NCBI GenBank assembly: GCA_903927755.1
Contig: CAIYOD010000038.1
Coordinates: 1-39,864, forward strand
Length of the DNA: 39,864 nt
Reading direction: 5' to 3'
Origin: an uncultured Thermoleophilia bacterium
GTDB taxonomy: Bacteria; Actinomycetota; Thermoleophilia; UBA2241
The notes under the pieces are model-generated. The model was not told where the DNA came from and ran no database searches. It saw only the letters and a list, made by a program, of their open reading frames with translations. Position 1 is the stretch's first letter. Every line of letters starts with the position of its first letter. Positions 1-6,385 of the stretch are shown here, in pieces. Position numbers and translations under genes: made by a program.

Positions 1-112
1 CCGACGGCGCGATCACCGGCGCCGGGTGGTCGTGGCCGCCGCAGCCCGCACCGAAGGCGACGGAGGCGGCCAGGACGCCGAGGACGATCGCGGATGTGCG
101 GGCATGCGACAT
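1..112 (-). CDS. Putative lipoprotein, N-terminal part only
   Basis: A reverse-strand frame starts with ATG at 112 and runs off the left edge, giving 37 visible residues. It begins MSHARTSAIVLGVLAA, a short basic start followed by a hydrophobic stretch. The stretch ends in a lipobox-like G-A-G-C with the cysteine at residue 24, followed by GGHDHP. This is the usual form of a type II (lipoprotein) signal peptide, so the mature protein should be anchored on the outer face of the membrane. The two histidines just after the cysteine could suit metal binding, but that is a guess. No clear Shine-Dalgarno is seen. The gene diverges from the gate-domain pair at 221, and the 108 bases between must hold both promoters. 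The function cannot be named from this fragment. Confidence 0.6.
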   Translation of the reverse strand, partial: MSHARTSAIVLGVLAASVAFGAGCGGHDHPAPVIAPS

Positions 113-220
113 GCCGGCATCGTGCGCCTCAGCCCCCGTGAGCCTCAAGGGTGACGCGGGCCCGTCCGCGGTGACGTTGCCCGTGGTCGCGGAGTCGTCA
201 CCGTGCGAGAATCCCCGCGC

Positions 221-712
221 ATGACCGGACCCGACGACACCCCGCCCGGCGCCCCGCTGCCGCAGCCGCCGGCGGGCTTCTGGCCGACGGTGCGCCGCGA
301 CCTCCGCCTCGGCGTCATCGCCGGGCTCCAGACCTTCTGGGACCTCACCAAGGTCATGATCCCGGCCTATGGCGTCACGCTCGCCCTGCAGCAGCTCGGC
401 GTCATCGGCTGGCTGTCGACCGTCGCGCGGCCGCTCATGACCGCGCTCGGGCTTCCGGGCGACGCGGCCGTGCCCCTGGTCGTCGGCTACCTGCTCAACA
501 TCTACGCCGCCGTGGGATCGATGCAGGCGCTCGACCTCACCCCGCGCCAGGTGACCGTCCTCGCGATCGCCATCCTCATCGGCCACAACCTCGTGGTGGA
601 GGGCGCCGTGCTCCACAAGGCGGGGATGAACGGGTTCGCGTTCGGCGCCCTGCGCATCGTCGCCGGTCTCGCCGCAGCGGTCGTCGCCAACCTGCTGATG
701 GGGCTGGTCTGA
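221..712 (+). CDS. Gate (nucleoside-recognition) domain membrane protein, first half
   Basis: This 163-residue protein has a proline-rich cytoplasmic start, then an amphipathic segment (VRRDLRLGVIAGLQTFWDL) and about four hydrophobic segments. It resembles the Gate/nucleoside-recognition family, which includes SpmA/SpmB, YjiG/YjiH and the pore domains of FeoB and CNT transporters. A conserved-looking GHNLVVEGAV lies near residue 130. It is about the size of half a transporter, and the next gene overlaps its stop by one base and looks like the other half. The ATG at 221 is preferred over an in-frame GTG at 203. Neither has a good ribosome-binding site, and a GAGAAT eight bases upstream of the ATG could be a -10 for a leaderless message. 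The substrate is unknown. SpmA-like function is possible but nothing else here suggests sporulation. Confidence 0.7.
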   Translation: MTGPDDTPPGAPLPQPPAGFWPTVRRDLRLGVIAGLQTFWDLTKVMIPAYGVTLALQQLGVIGWLSTVARPLMTALGLPGDAAVPLVVGYLLNIYAAVGSMQALDLTPRQVTVLAIAILIGHNLVVEGAVLHKAGMNGFAFGALRIVAGLAAAVVANLLMGLV

Positions 713-1188
713 TGACGGAGTTCCTGCGCACCTTCGCGACGGGGTCGTTCGACCTGCTGCTGCGCGTGTTCCTCATCGTCGTCCCGATCATGGTGGTGCT
801 GGAGGTGTTCGAGGGCACGCGTTCCTTCCGCGTCGTCGTGCGCGGATGGGCCAGAGTCGTGCGTCACGTCGGCCTCGACGAGCGTTCGGCGGCGCCGACA
901 CTCATCGGCTTTCTCTTCGGCCTCGCCTACGGCGGCGGGGTGATCGTGCGCGACGTGCGCCGGCACGACCTCGGCCGCCGCCAGGTCTTCATCATGAGCG
1001 TGTTCCTCAGCATGGTGCACGCGATCGTCGAGGATTCACTGATCTTCATCGCGCTCGGCGCGAGCATCATGTGGGTGGTGGTCTACAGGGTCCTGTGGGC
1101 GGCGCTGGTCACGCTGGCGCTCACGGCGCTCGCCGGCGTGTGGGTGCGCCGGCGCCGGCGCAAAGGGAGCGGCGACCTCGAGCTGTGA
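712..1188 (+). CDS. Gate (nucleoside-recognition) domain membrane protein, second half
   Basis: This 158-residue membrane protein has about four hydrophobic segments and ends in a strongly basic tail (RVRRRRRKGSG-like). The segment VHAIVEDSLIFIALGA near residues 100-115 mirrors GHNLVVEGAV of the preceding protein: both have His, then Val, then an acidic residue in a membrane setting. That is expected if the two chains are the halves of a pseudo-symmetric Gate-domain pore. Its ATG overlaps the TGA of the preceding gene (TGATG), so the two are translationally coupled and probably made in equal amounts. A short CCGCG-TTGA-CGCGG inverted repeat just after the stop overlaps the next promoter and is not a convincing terminator. 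Family assignment is moderate; substrate and direction of transport are unknown. Confidence 0.68.
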   Translation: MTEFLRTFATGSFDLLLRVFLIVVPIMVVLEVFEGTRSFRVVVRGWARVVRHVGLDERSAAPTLIGFLFGLAYGGGVIVRDVRRHDLGRRQVFIMSVFLSMVHAIVEDSLIFIALGASIMWVVVYRVLWAALVTLALTALAGVWVRRRRRKGSGDLEL

Positions 1189-1198
1189 TCCCGCCGCG

Positions 1199-1227
1199 TT
1201 GACGCGGGACGCCTCGTTCCGTAATCT
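1199..1227 (+). promoter_or_regulatory. Promoter of the Rrf2-cys operon
   Basis: TTGACG (1199-1204) and TAATCT (1222-1227) are separated by exactly 17 bases, a near-consensus housekeeping promoter. The predicted start of transcription is about 1234, leaving roughly 37 bases of leader before the GTG at 1271, with a GAGGGAG ribosome-binding site at 1254-1260. Confidence 0.65.
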
Positions 1228-1252
1228 TGACTGGATTTATCGGGTATTTGAT
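1227..1252 (+). promoter_or_regulatory. Candidate Rrf2-family operator at the transcription start
   Basis: The stretch TTGACTGGATTTATC followed by GGGTATTTGAT is AT-rich in a 70% GC neighbourhood and covers the predicted +1 of the operon. Rrf2/IscR-type sites in several bacteria have a similar TTGACT...CGGGTAT-like layout (recalled from general knowledge, not checked). Its place suggests that the first gene product represses its own operon. Confidence 0.4.
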
Positions 1253-1270
1253 CGAGGGAGCGTCACGCCG

Positions 1271-1714
1271 GTGAACATCTCCATGAAGAGCAGATACGCG
1301 GTCCGGGCCCTCACCGAGCTCGCCCGCGTGGAGCAGACCCAGTCCGGCAAGCCCGTCCGCCTGGGTGAGATCGCGGACCGCCGCGACATGCCGCTCCAGT
1401 TCCTGGAGCAGGTCTTCGCGGCGCTTCGCCGCGGGGGCATCGTGCGCAGCCGCCGCGGCGCCTCGGGCGGCTACTCGCTGGCGCGGCCGGCCGACGACAT
1501 CACCGTCCTCGATGTTGTCGCGGCCCTCGACGGCGTCCCGTCACCCGCCGAATGCACGCAGGGTCGCTGCGACCAGGTCGACCGCTGCGGAGCTTCTTCC
1601 ATCTGGATCGAGGCACAGCGGGCGCTCGAGGACGTCCTGACCGCCACCACCATCGGCGATCTGTTGCGACGCGAAGACGCGCTGCGCTCCTCGGCGCCGA
1701 TGTACCACATCTGA
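1271..1714 (+). CDS. Rrf2-family transcriptional regulator (IscR/CymR-like)
   Basis: This 147-residue protein opens with [15 protein letters not shown], the typical Rrf2 start. It continues with a winged helix ([38 protein letters not shown]) that matches the family DNA-binding region. Three cysteines near residues 97-108 are spaced C-x4-C-x5-C, close to the C-x5-C-x5-C that holds the [2Fe-2S] cluster of IscR, so a cluster is plausible. The genes behind it make cysteine, which also recalls CymR, the Rrf2 repressor of cysteine metabolism that senses the CysK/O-acetylserine state. The GTG at 1271 has a GAGGGAG ribosome-binding site ten bases upstream. An ATG at 1283 is an alternative start. It is probably an autoregulator of the operon; whether it senses Fe-S or cysteine cannot be told. 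Confidence 0.85.
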   Translation: MNISMKSRYAVRALTELARVEQTQSGKPVRLGEIADRRDMPLQFLEQVFAALRRGGIVRSRRGASGGYSLARPADDITVLDVVAALDGVPSPAECTQGRCDQVDRCGASSIWIEAQRALEDVLTATTIGDLLRREDALRSSAPMYHI

Positions 1715-1725
1715 CGGGAGACAGC

Positions 1726-2670
1726 ATGAAGAGGGCAGGCAGCATCACCGAGCTCATCGGGCGCACGCCGCTGATCAGGCTCAACCGGATCTCGGACGAG
1801 ACCGGAGCAGAAGTGCTCGGCAAGCTCGAGTCGTTCAATCCGGGCGGCAGCGTCAAGGACCGCATCGGCCTCTCGATGATCGACGCCGCCGAGCGCGATG
1901 GCCTCATCGCCCCCGGCCGCACCACCATCATCGAGCCGACCAGCGGCAACACAGGGGTCGCTCTCGCCATGGTCGCCGCCGCACGTGGCTACAGCATGAT
2001 GCTCACGATGCCCGACACGATGAGCGTGGAGAGGCGCGCGCTGCTCAAGGCGTACGGCGCGCGCCTCGTCCTCACCCCCGGCTCCGAGGGCATGAGCGGC
2101 GCGGTGAACCGCGCCGTTGAGCTCGCCGCCGGGCTGGACGATGCGTTCGTGCCGCAGCAGTTCGAGAACGCAGCCAACCCCGAGGCACACCGGCAGACCA
2201 CCGCCGAGGAGATCTGGGACGACACGGACGGCGAGGTCGACGTGTTCGTCGCCGGCGTCGGCACCGGCGGCACGCTGACCGGCGTGGGCGAGGTGCTCAA
2301 GGAGCGGCGACCCGGCGTGCAGGTGGTCGCCGTCGAGCCCTCCGACTCGCCGGTGCTCTCCGGCCGTCCCGCCGGCCCGCACCGCATCCAGGGCATCGGC
2401 GCCGGGTTCGTGCCCCGGGTCCTGAACGACGAGGTGTACGACGAGATCCTGACGGTCCGCAGTGATGACGCGTTCGCGGCCGCGCGGGCTCTGGCGAGCC
2501 AGGAGGGCCTGCTGGTCGGCATCTCCGCCGGCGCCAACGTCTGGGCCGCCCGTGAGCTCGCGCGGCGCGACGGCATGCGAGGCAAGGTCGTCGTCACCAT
2601 CCTCTGCGATACGGGGGAGAGGTATCTGTCCACGCCGCTGTTCGCCGACCTTCCGGAGCCTGAAGCTTGA
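1726..2670 (+). CDS. cysK: Cysteine synthase (O-acetylserine sulfhydrylase)
   Basis: This is a full-length (314-residue) PLP enzyme that joins O-acetylserine with sulfide to give cysteine. The PLP lysine lies in GGSVKDRIG (K44), the substrate loop in PTSGNTG (72-77), and the phosphate loop GTGGT near 178. The C-terminal GISAGAN and the serine region also match fold-type II enzymes of the CysK/CysM group. A GGGAG ribosome-binding site precedes the ATG by five bases. It follows the Rrf2 gene by 11 bases, and its TGA overlaps the TTG start of the next gene. CysE, the enzyme that makes its substrate, is at the end of the same gene run. A cystathionine beta-synthase or CysM role is possible, but the partner CysE favours CysK. 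Confidence 0.93.
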   Translation: MKRAGSITELIGRTPLIRLNRISDETGAEVLGKLESFNPGGSVKDRIGLSMIDAAERDGLIAPGRTTIIEPTSGNTGVALAMVAAARGYSMMLTMPDTMSVERRALLKAYGARLVLTPGSEGMSGAVNRAVELAAGLDDAFVPQQFENAANPEAHRQTTAEEIWDDTDGEVDVFVAGVGTGGTLTGVGEVLKERRPGVQVVAVEPSDSPVLSGRPAGPHRIQGIGAGFVPRVLNDEVYDEILTVRSDDAFAAARALASQEGLLVGISAGANVWAARELARRDGMRGKVVVTILCDTGERYLSTPLFADLPEPEA

Positions 2671-3452
2671 GGATAAGCGGGCAGGAGCGTCAGCGGTACG
2701 ACTGCCAGCTCGTCCTCAAGGAGGTCGGCGAGCGGGGCCAGGACGCACTGCGCGCCGGCTCCGTCCTGGTCGTCGGGGCCGGCGGGCTCGGCGCGCCCGT
2801 GCTCTTCTATCTCGCCGCCGCCGGCGTCGGCCGCATCGGCATCGTCGACGACGACGTGGTCGAGCTCTCCAACCTTCAGCGGCAGATCCTGTTCACGACC
2901 GCCGACATCGGTCGCCACAAGGCCGAGGTGGCCGCCGAACGGCTGGCGGCGCTCAATCCCGAGGTCACGCTCGAACCGCACACCTCGCGGCTGCGCGCCG
3001 CGTCCGCGCCCGAGCTGATCGACCGCTACGACGTCGTGGTCACCGCCGTCGACAACTTCCCGACCAGGTACCTGCTCAACGACGCCTGCGTGCTGGCCGG
3101 CAAGACGCTGGTGGACGGCGCCGTGCTGCGCATGACCGGTCTGGCGATGACGATCAAAGGCGGCGAGACCGCCTGCTACCGCTGCCTCTTCCCCGAACCG
3201 CCGCCGCCGGCCGGCGTCATCAGCTGCTCCGAGGCCGGGGTGCTCGGCCCCATCCCCGGCCTCATCGGGTCCATCCAGGCGCTCGAGGTGATCAAGGTGC
3301 TCACCGGCGCCGGGAGTCCTCTGTACGACCGGCTGTTGCAGTACGACGGTGGCCTCATGACGTTCAACGAGGTCGAGGTCGCGCGCGTGCCGTCGTGCCC
3401 TGTCTGCGGGGAGCGGCCCACGGTGACGACCCTGGTGGATCTCGATGACTGA
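2667..3452 (+). CDS. E1-like adenylyltransferase of the MoeB/ThiF/HesA family
   Basis: This 261-residue protein has the nucleotide-binding GAGGLG at 37-42, the DDD...NLQRQ stretch (61-72) and the [15 protein letters not shown] segment typical of MoeB/ThiF. Two zinc-binding pairs are visible, C170-x2-C173 and C244-x2-C247. The likely catalytic cysteine is C187 ([10 protein letters not shown]). Enzymes of this type adenylate the C-terminal glycine of a small ubiquitin-like sulfur carrier (MoaD, ThiS, CysO). There is no rhodanese domain at the C terminus. It starts at a TTG that overlaps the cysK stop, so it is coupled to cysK. No carrier gene or JAMM peptidase is found in the window, so the carrier is unknown. 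The setting suggests a sulfur-transfer role tied to cysteine rather than molybdopterin alone. Confidence 0.88.
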   Translation: MRISGQERQRYDCQLVLKEVGERGQDALRAGSVLVVGAGGLGAPVLFYLAAAGVGRIGIVDDDVVELSNLQRQILFTTADIGRHKAEVAAERLAALNPEVTLEPHTSRLRAASAPELIDRYDVVVTAVDNFPTRYLLNDACVLAGKTLVDGAVLRMTGLAMTIKGGETACYRCLFPEPPPPAGVISCSEAGVLGPIPGLIGSIQALEVIKVLTGAGSPLYDRLLQYDGGLMTFNEVEVARVPSCPVCGERPTVTTLVDLDD

Positions 3453-4239
3453 CGCCGTGCTGGAGCGCCTGCTGGCGCAGTTCGCCGGCGTCGAGGATGT
3501 CGTCGTAGCGTTCTCCGGCGGCGCCGACTCCAGTCTCGTGCTCGCCGTCGCCGCGCGGGCGCTCGGGCCCGCCCACGTGACGGCGGTGACGGCGACCTCA
3601 CCGACGTATCTGGATGAGGAGCTCGCGGCGGCCGCGGCCGCGACCGCGAGCCTCGGCGTCGAGCACGTCGTCGTGGCGACCCACGAGTTCGACGACGCGC
3701 GTTTCGTGCAGAACTCGCGGGAGCGCTGCTACTACTGCAAGGCCGGGCTGCTGGACGCGCTCGCCGAGGTGGCCGCGGCCCGCGGCGGCGCGACCCTCGT
3801 GGACGGCGCCAACGCCGACGACGTCGGCGACCACCGTCCCGGTATGCGCGCCGCCGCCGAGCGCGGCGTGCTCCAGCCGCTGCTGGCCGCCGGTGTCGGC
3901 AAGCCCGAGGTCCGGCGGCTGGCCCGAGAGCTCGGTCTGGCCACCTGGGACGCGCCGCAGCAGGCCTGCCTGGCCTCGCGCGTCCCCTACGGCGAGCCCA
4001 TCACGGCGGACAAGCTGGCCGCGGTCGCGGACGCCGAGAGAGCGCTGCGCGCGCTCGGCTTCCGCCAGTGCCGCGTCCGGCATCACGGCGACGTCGCGCG
4101 CGTGGAGGTCGAGCCGACGGAACTCGAGCGCGCGTTCGCGCTGCGCGACGAGATCTCGCGAAGCATCCATGCCGCAGGGTTCGCTTTCGTGGCCCTCGAC
4201 ATGGACGGCTTCCGCACGGGAAGCATGAACGAGGCGTGA
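3445..4239 (+). CDS. larE: LarE-like ATP-dependent sulfur transferase (PP-loop)
   Basis: This 264-residue protein has a PP-loop ATP-pyrophosphatase motif SGGADSS at 24-30. It also has the family motif ERCYYCK (C95, C98) and ACLASR with C175, which aligns with the sacrificial cysteine of LarE. In LarE proteins that cysteine, or a bound cluster, donates sulfur to the pincer nucleotide cofactor of lactate racemase. No larA, larB or larC is in the window, so the true substrate here may differ. The gene overlaps the MoeB/ThiF-like gene by eight bases and is followed after 73 bases by cysE. A cysteine-consuming sulfur transferase inside a cysteine operon makes chemical sense. The family call is firm; the exact role and the symbol are less so. 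Confidence 0.82.
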   Translation: MTDAVLERLLAQFAGVEDVVVAFSGGADSSLVLAVAARALGPAHVTAVTATSPTYLDEELAAAAAATASLGVEHVVVATHEFDDARFVQNSRERCYYCKAGLLDALAEVAAARGGATLVDGANADDVGDHRPGMRAAAERGVLQPLLAAGVGKPEVRRLARELGLATWDAPQQACLASRVPYGEPITADKLAAVADAERALRALGFRQCRVRHHGDVARVEVEPTELERAFALRDEISRSIHAAGFAFVALDMDGFRTGSMNEA

Positions 4240-4312
4240 TAGCGTACCGCGGGCTCGGAGCCGGCCTTCAGGCGGCGTCGGCCCGGCACAACGATAGGAG
4301 GAGGTGACGGCC

Positions 4313-5164
4313 GTGATCCGCAAGCTCTTTGCCTTCACCGGCATGGGCCTGGCGACATGCTGGTTCCTGGGACGAGGGACGCGCGGCTGTCGTCCCGTCA
4401 ATGACATCGTCGGCGCCGTCGGCCAGGACGTGCACACGGCCGTCAGCGAGATCACCAGCGACGTGAAGGCCGTGCAGGAGCGCGACCCTGCGGCGACGTC
4501 GAAGGTCGAGATCATCACGTCCTACGCGGGGCTGCACGCCCTGTGGCTGCACCGCCTGGCGCACAAGCTGCGCGCCCTGGGCGTACCCCTCCTGCCTCGC
4601 TGGGTCAGCCAGTTCAACCGTTTCGCGACCGGTATCGAGATCCACCCCGGCGCGAAGATCGGCCACGGCCTGTTCATCGACCACGGCTCGGGCGTCGTCA
4701 TCGGCGAGACCGCCGAGATCGGCGACAACGTGACCATCTACCAGGGGGTGACGCTCGGCGGCACCGGCAAGGAGACCGGCAAGCGCCATCCCACGGTGGG
4801 CGACAACGTGGTGTTCGGCGCCGGCGCCAAGGTGCTCGGCGGCATCACCGTCGGGGACAACGCCAAGGTCGGAGCCGGCAGCGTCGTCGTCACCAACGTG
4901 CCCAAGAACTCCACGGTCGTCGGCAACCCGGGGCGGCCGGTGCTGCTGCGGGGTCAGAAGGTCGGCATCCCCGACATCGACTACCGCCACCTGCCCGACC
5001 CCGTGGCGGAGGCGATCAAGTGCCTGGTCGCGCGGATCGTGGAGATGGAGAAGGAGCTCGATGAGATCCACCCGGAGCGCAGCGGCAAGCGCCAGGAGGC
5101 GCTGCGCGAGACGCAGGCCATGCTCGCCGAGTTGCTGCAGTTCGACGAGGGCGCCGGGATCTGA
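4313..5164 (+). CDS. cysE: Serine O-acetyltransferase with N-terminal extension
   Basis: This 283-residue enzyme acetylates serine with acetyl-CoA, the first step of cysteine synthesis. The core begins near residue 51 ([11 protein letters not shown], then [13 protein letters not shown]). It carries the left-handed beta-helix hexapeptide repeats from about 105 to 205, with the catalytic [10 protein letters not shown] segment (D123, H124). The protein ends in isoleucine (EGAGI), the residue that inserts into the CysK active site in cysteine synthase complexes. The first 50 residues are unusual for short CysE: a hydrophobic stretch ([16 protein letters not shown]), then GCRPVND and an amphipathic segment. 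GTG at 4313 is chosen over GTG at 4304 because a GGAGGAGG ribosome-binding site lies about eight bases before it. The N-terminal extension may anchor the enzyme or hold a partner; this is inference. Confidence 0.9.
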   Translation: MIRKLFAFTGMGLATCWFLGRGTRGCRPVNDIVGAVGQDVHTAVSEITSDVKAVQERDPAATSKVEIITSYAGLHALWLHRLAHKLRALGVPLLPRWVSQFNRFATGIEIHPGAKIGHGLFIDHGSGVVIGETAEIGDNVTIYQGVTLGGTGKETGKRHPTVGDNVVFGAGAKVLGGITVGDNAKVGAGSVVVTNVPKNSTVVGNPGRPVLLRGQKVGIPDIDYRHLPDPVAEAIKCLVARIVEMEKELDEIHPERSGKRQEALRETQAMLAELLQFDEGAGI

Positions 5165-5165
5165 C

Positions 5166-5180
5166 GCCGCCTCAGGCGGC
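5166..5180. terminator. Short hairpin between convergent genes
   Basis: GCCGCC and GGCGGC are separated by TCA. The hairpin sits exactly between the cysE stop and the end of the opposite-strand gene and partly covers the latter's last codons. There is no T-run, so it is a weak bidirectional terminator candidate. Confidence 0.35.
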
Positions 5181-5426
5181 GAGGAACCGGCGGCTCGAGG
5201 CCGGCTGCGGGGCAGCGTCGGCGTCGAGCAGCTCCCAGGCGTCGATGAACCCGAGGTCGAGCAGGAACAGTTCAGGGTCCACGAGGCCGAAGCAGCTCCA
5301 GGTCGCGCCGTGATCACCGGTGGCGAAGAGCACGCCGCCGTCGGTCACGATGTAGTCGGTGACGGGAGCGCCGTCGTGCGCCTCGTCCGCCAGCACCAGC
5401 GTGTAGCCGCCCGCCACGCCGCTCAT
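5172..5426 (-). CDS. Small hypothetical protein (84 residues)
   Basis: This reverse-strand frame encodes an acidic, soluble-looking protein with repeated aspartates (DGAPVTDYIVTDGGVLFATGD; FLLDLGFIDAWELLDAD). A strong GAGGAGG ribosome-binding site stands six bases before the ATG, which argues that it is real. It converges on cysE with only seven bases between the stops. I do not recognise a family. It has no signal peptide or membrane segment. The opposite strand does not carry a competing gene. It could be a small regulatory or accessory protein, but nothing shows this. Confidence 0.6.
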   Translation of the reverse strand: MSGVAGGYTLVLADEAHDGAPVTDYIVTDGGVLFATGDHGATWSCFGLVDPELFLLDLGFIDAWELLDADAAPQPASSRRFLAA

Positions 5427-5553
5427 CGCCTGCCTCCTCGCCGGTCTTCAAGGGTCCACCTCGCCCTCACTCAAGGTCATCGGCCCGGCGTGACGCCGGC
5501 ACATGAGGAGGGTGCCCCGACTTCGCCGGGAATCCATGGGCTACGTGCAGGAA

Positions 5554-5591
5554 CGTACGTGACAGGGATGGACGGATGGATGCGTACGTGA
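5554..5591 (+). repeat. Direct repeat CGTACGTGA, two copies
   Basis: CGTACGTGA occurs at 5554-5562 and again at 5583-5591, 29 bases apart. A third partial copy (CTACGTG) starts at 5541. Between them lies GGATGGACGGATGGATG. The block ends two bases before a strong hairpin. This is operator-like spacing (close to three helical turns) in a gene-free stretch. Confidence 0.4.
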
Positions 5592-5592
5592 G

Positions 5593-5625
5593 AAGGCCGG
5601 GGCGCGCTCACCGCGCCCCGGCCTT
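5593..5625. terminator. Strong 14-bp hairpin, terminator-like
   Basis: AAGGCCGGGGCGCG (5593-5606) pairs perfectly with 5612-5625 across the loop CTCAC. AA on one side and TT on the other make it symmetrical, so it could stop transcription from either strand. It is the first of three hairpins within 116 bases. Confidence 0.6.
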
Positions 5626-5631
5626 CGCGAG

Positions 5632-5672
5632 AGGCCCGTGCCGCGCCGGGGGGTGGAGCGCGGCGCGGGCCT
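5632..5672. terminator. Second 14-bp hairpin
   Basis: AGGCCCGTGCCGCG (5632-5645) pairs with 5659-5672 with one G-T pair, and the loop is 13 bases. It follows the first hairpin by six bases. With that hairpin it would end the reverse-strand transcript that contains the small membrane ORF. Confidence 0.5.
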
Positions 5673-5680
5673 TCGAGTCG

Positions 5681-5708
5681 GGCCGGCTCACTTCACGTCG
5701 AGCCGGCC
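5681..5708. terminator. Third hairpin, 9 bp
   Basis: GGCCGGCTC (5681-5689) pairs perfectly with GAGCCGGCC (5700-5708) across a 10-base loop. It lies 17 bases downstream of the stop codon of the candidate small membrane protein on the reverse strand, the normal position for a terminator. Confidence 0.5.
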
Positions 5709-5725
5709 GGCCCCGAATCCGCTCG

Positions 5726-5815
5726 TCAGAACACCATGGTCCGCCCGGCGGCGATCAGCGCCAGCAGCACGCCGAGCGTGACACACGAGAACCAGATCGA
5801 ACGAGTCCGCACCAT
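5726..5815 (-). CDS. Candidate 29-residue membrane protein
   Basis: A reverse-strand ATG at 5815 opens a 29-codon frame: MVRTRSIWFS, then CVTLGVLLALIAAG, then RTMVF and a TGA. It has two arginines at the start, one hydrophobic segment of about 18 residues and a short tail, the usual form of a single-pass miniprotein. Of 29 codons, 26 end in G or C, like the real genes nearby. AAGGGG lies about seven bases upstream. Three strong hairpins follow its stop. It fits no miniprotein family that I recognise (KdpF- and CydX-type sequences do not match). It could still be a chance frame in a gene-free stretch of 620 bases. Confidence 0.38.
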   Translation of the reverse strand: MVRTRSIWFSCVTLGVLLALIAAGRTMVF

Positions 5816-5969
5816 CACATGCCCCTTCGTCTCCGATCACTCCGTCCGCGGCGATCGTCCACGCCTCCGCGTTCGTACTTCTCGCGCCGGCCCCCGCCGA
5901 CACAGCATCTGACTACCCACCGACGGCCCAAACACCAACCGTTGCGCAGCCGCATTGTGACCCGGGCAG

Positions 5970-5997
5970 GTGACCGGTGCCGGGAGGTGGGTATGCT
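5970..5997 (+). promoter_or_regulatory. Promoter of the DUF211 gene run
   Basis: GTGACC (5970-5975) is followed after 16 bases by TATGCT (5992-5997). Transcription would start near 6004, about 40 bases before the DUF211 start codon. A GGAG ribosome-binding site lies near 6034. A small stem (GCCT-TCCC-AGGC) falls in the leader. Confidence 0.5.
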
Positions 5998-6045
5998 AGG
6001 ATTGCTGCCTTCCCAGGCGACCCTTGAACGGAGCGTGATTCCCAC

Positions 6046-6354
6046 ATGAGCGAGGTCAGGCGTCTCGTGCTCGACGTGCTCAAGCCCCATCAGCCCACGA
6101 TGCTCGTGCTGGCCGACAAGCTCGGCGATCTCGAGGGCATCCACGGGGTCGACATCACGCTGATCGAGATCGACAACAAGGTCGAGAACATCAAGATCAC
6201 TCTGGAGGGCGACGACGTCGACTTCCAGGATGTCGCCGAGGTCGTCCAGGACTCCGGCGGCAGCATCCACTCCATCGACAAGGTCTCGGCGGGCAAGCGC
6301 ATCATCGACGAGGTCGAGACCCCGCAGGACGCCGGCGCGAGCTGGCTTCGCTGA
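6046..6354 (+). CDS. DUF211 family protein
   Basis: This 102-residue protein matches the DUF211 pattern over its whole length: RRLVLDVLKPHQP, then EGIHGVDITLIEIDNKVENIKITLEGDD, and near the end SIHSIDKVSAGKRIIDEVETPQD. From memory this family is found mostly in archaea and forms a ferredoxin-like (ACT/CutA-like) fold; its biochemical role is not established. The ending GASWLR is a short added tail. The next gene, 31 bases downstream, is a VIT1/CCC1-related membrane protein of the TIGR00267 type, and these two families are often neighbours in archaea. The pairing suggests a small soluble regulator or sensor for a metal-handling membrane protein. This function is inference; the family call is firm. 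Confidence 0.85.
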   Translation: MSEVRRLVLDVLKPHQPTMLVLADKLGDLEGIHGVDITLIEIDNKVENIKITLEGDDVDFQDVAEVVQDSGGSIHSIDKVSAGKRIIDEVETPQDAGASWLR

Positions 6355-6385
6355 CCGCGCCGGCCGCTGACACCCTGGTGAGCCG

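Noticed and set aside
221-1188. SpmA/SpmB sporulation genes
   Set aside because: Same broad domain family, but no other sporulation gene is present and the similarity is to the gate domain in general.
1189-1215. CCGCG-TTGA-CGCGG as terminator of the gate-domain genes
   Set aside because: Only 5 bp, no T-run, and it contains the -35 of the next promoter.
5541-5591. CRISPR-like or mobile-element repeats
   Set aside because: Only two full copies of a 9-base repeat, no regular spacers, no transposase and no target-site duplications anywhere in the window.
5688-5903. 71-codon reverse-strand frame over the small membrane ORF
   Set aside because: Random-looking composition, no ribosome-binding site, and it runs through two of the hairpin arms; the 29-codon frame is the better candidate.
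5985-6045. Reverse-strand GGGAAGGCAGCA resembling the conserved loop of bacterial SRP RNA
   Set aside because: The 5' side of the internal loop reads GTCG instead of the conserved CAGG-type bases, the tetraloop is GGGA, and the region is the leader of the DUF211 gene with a promoter on the other strand.
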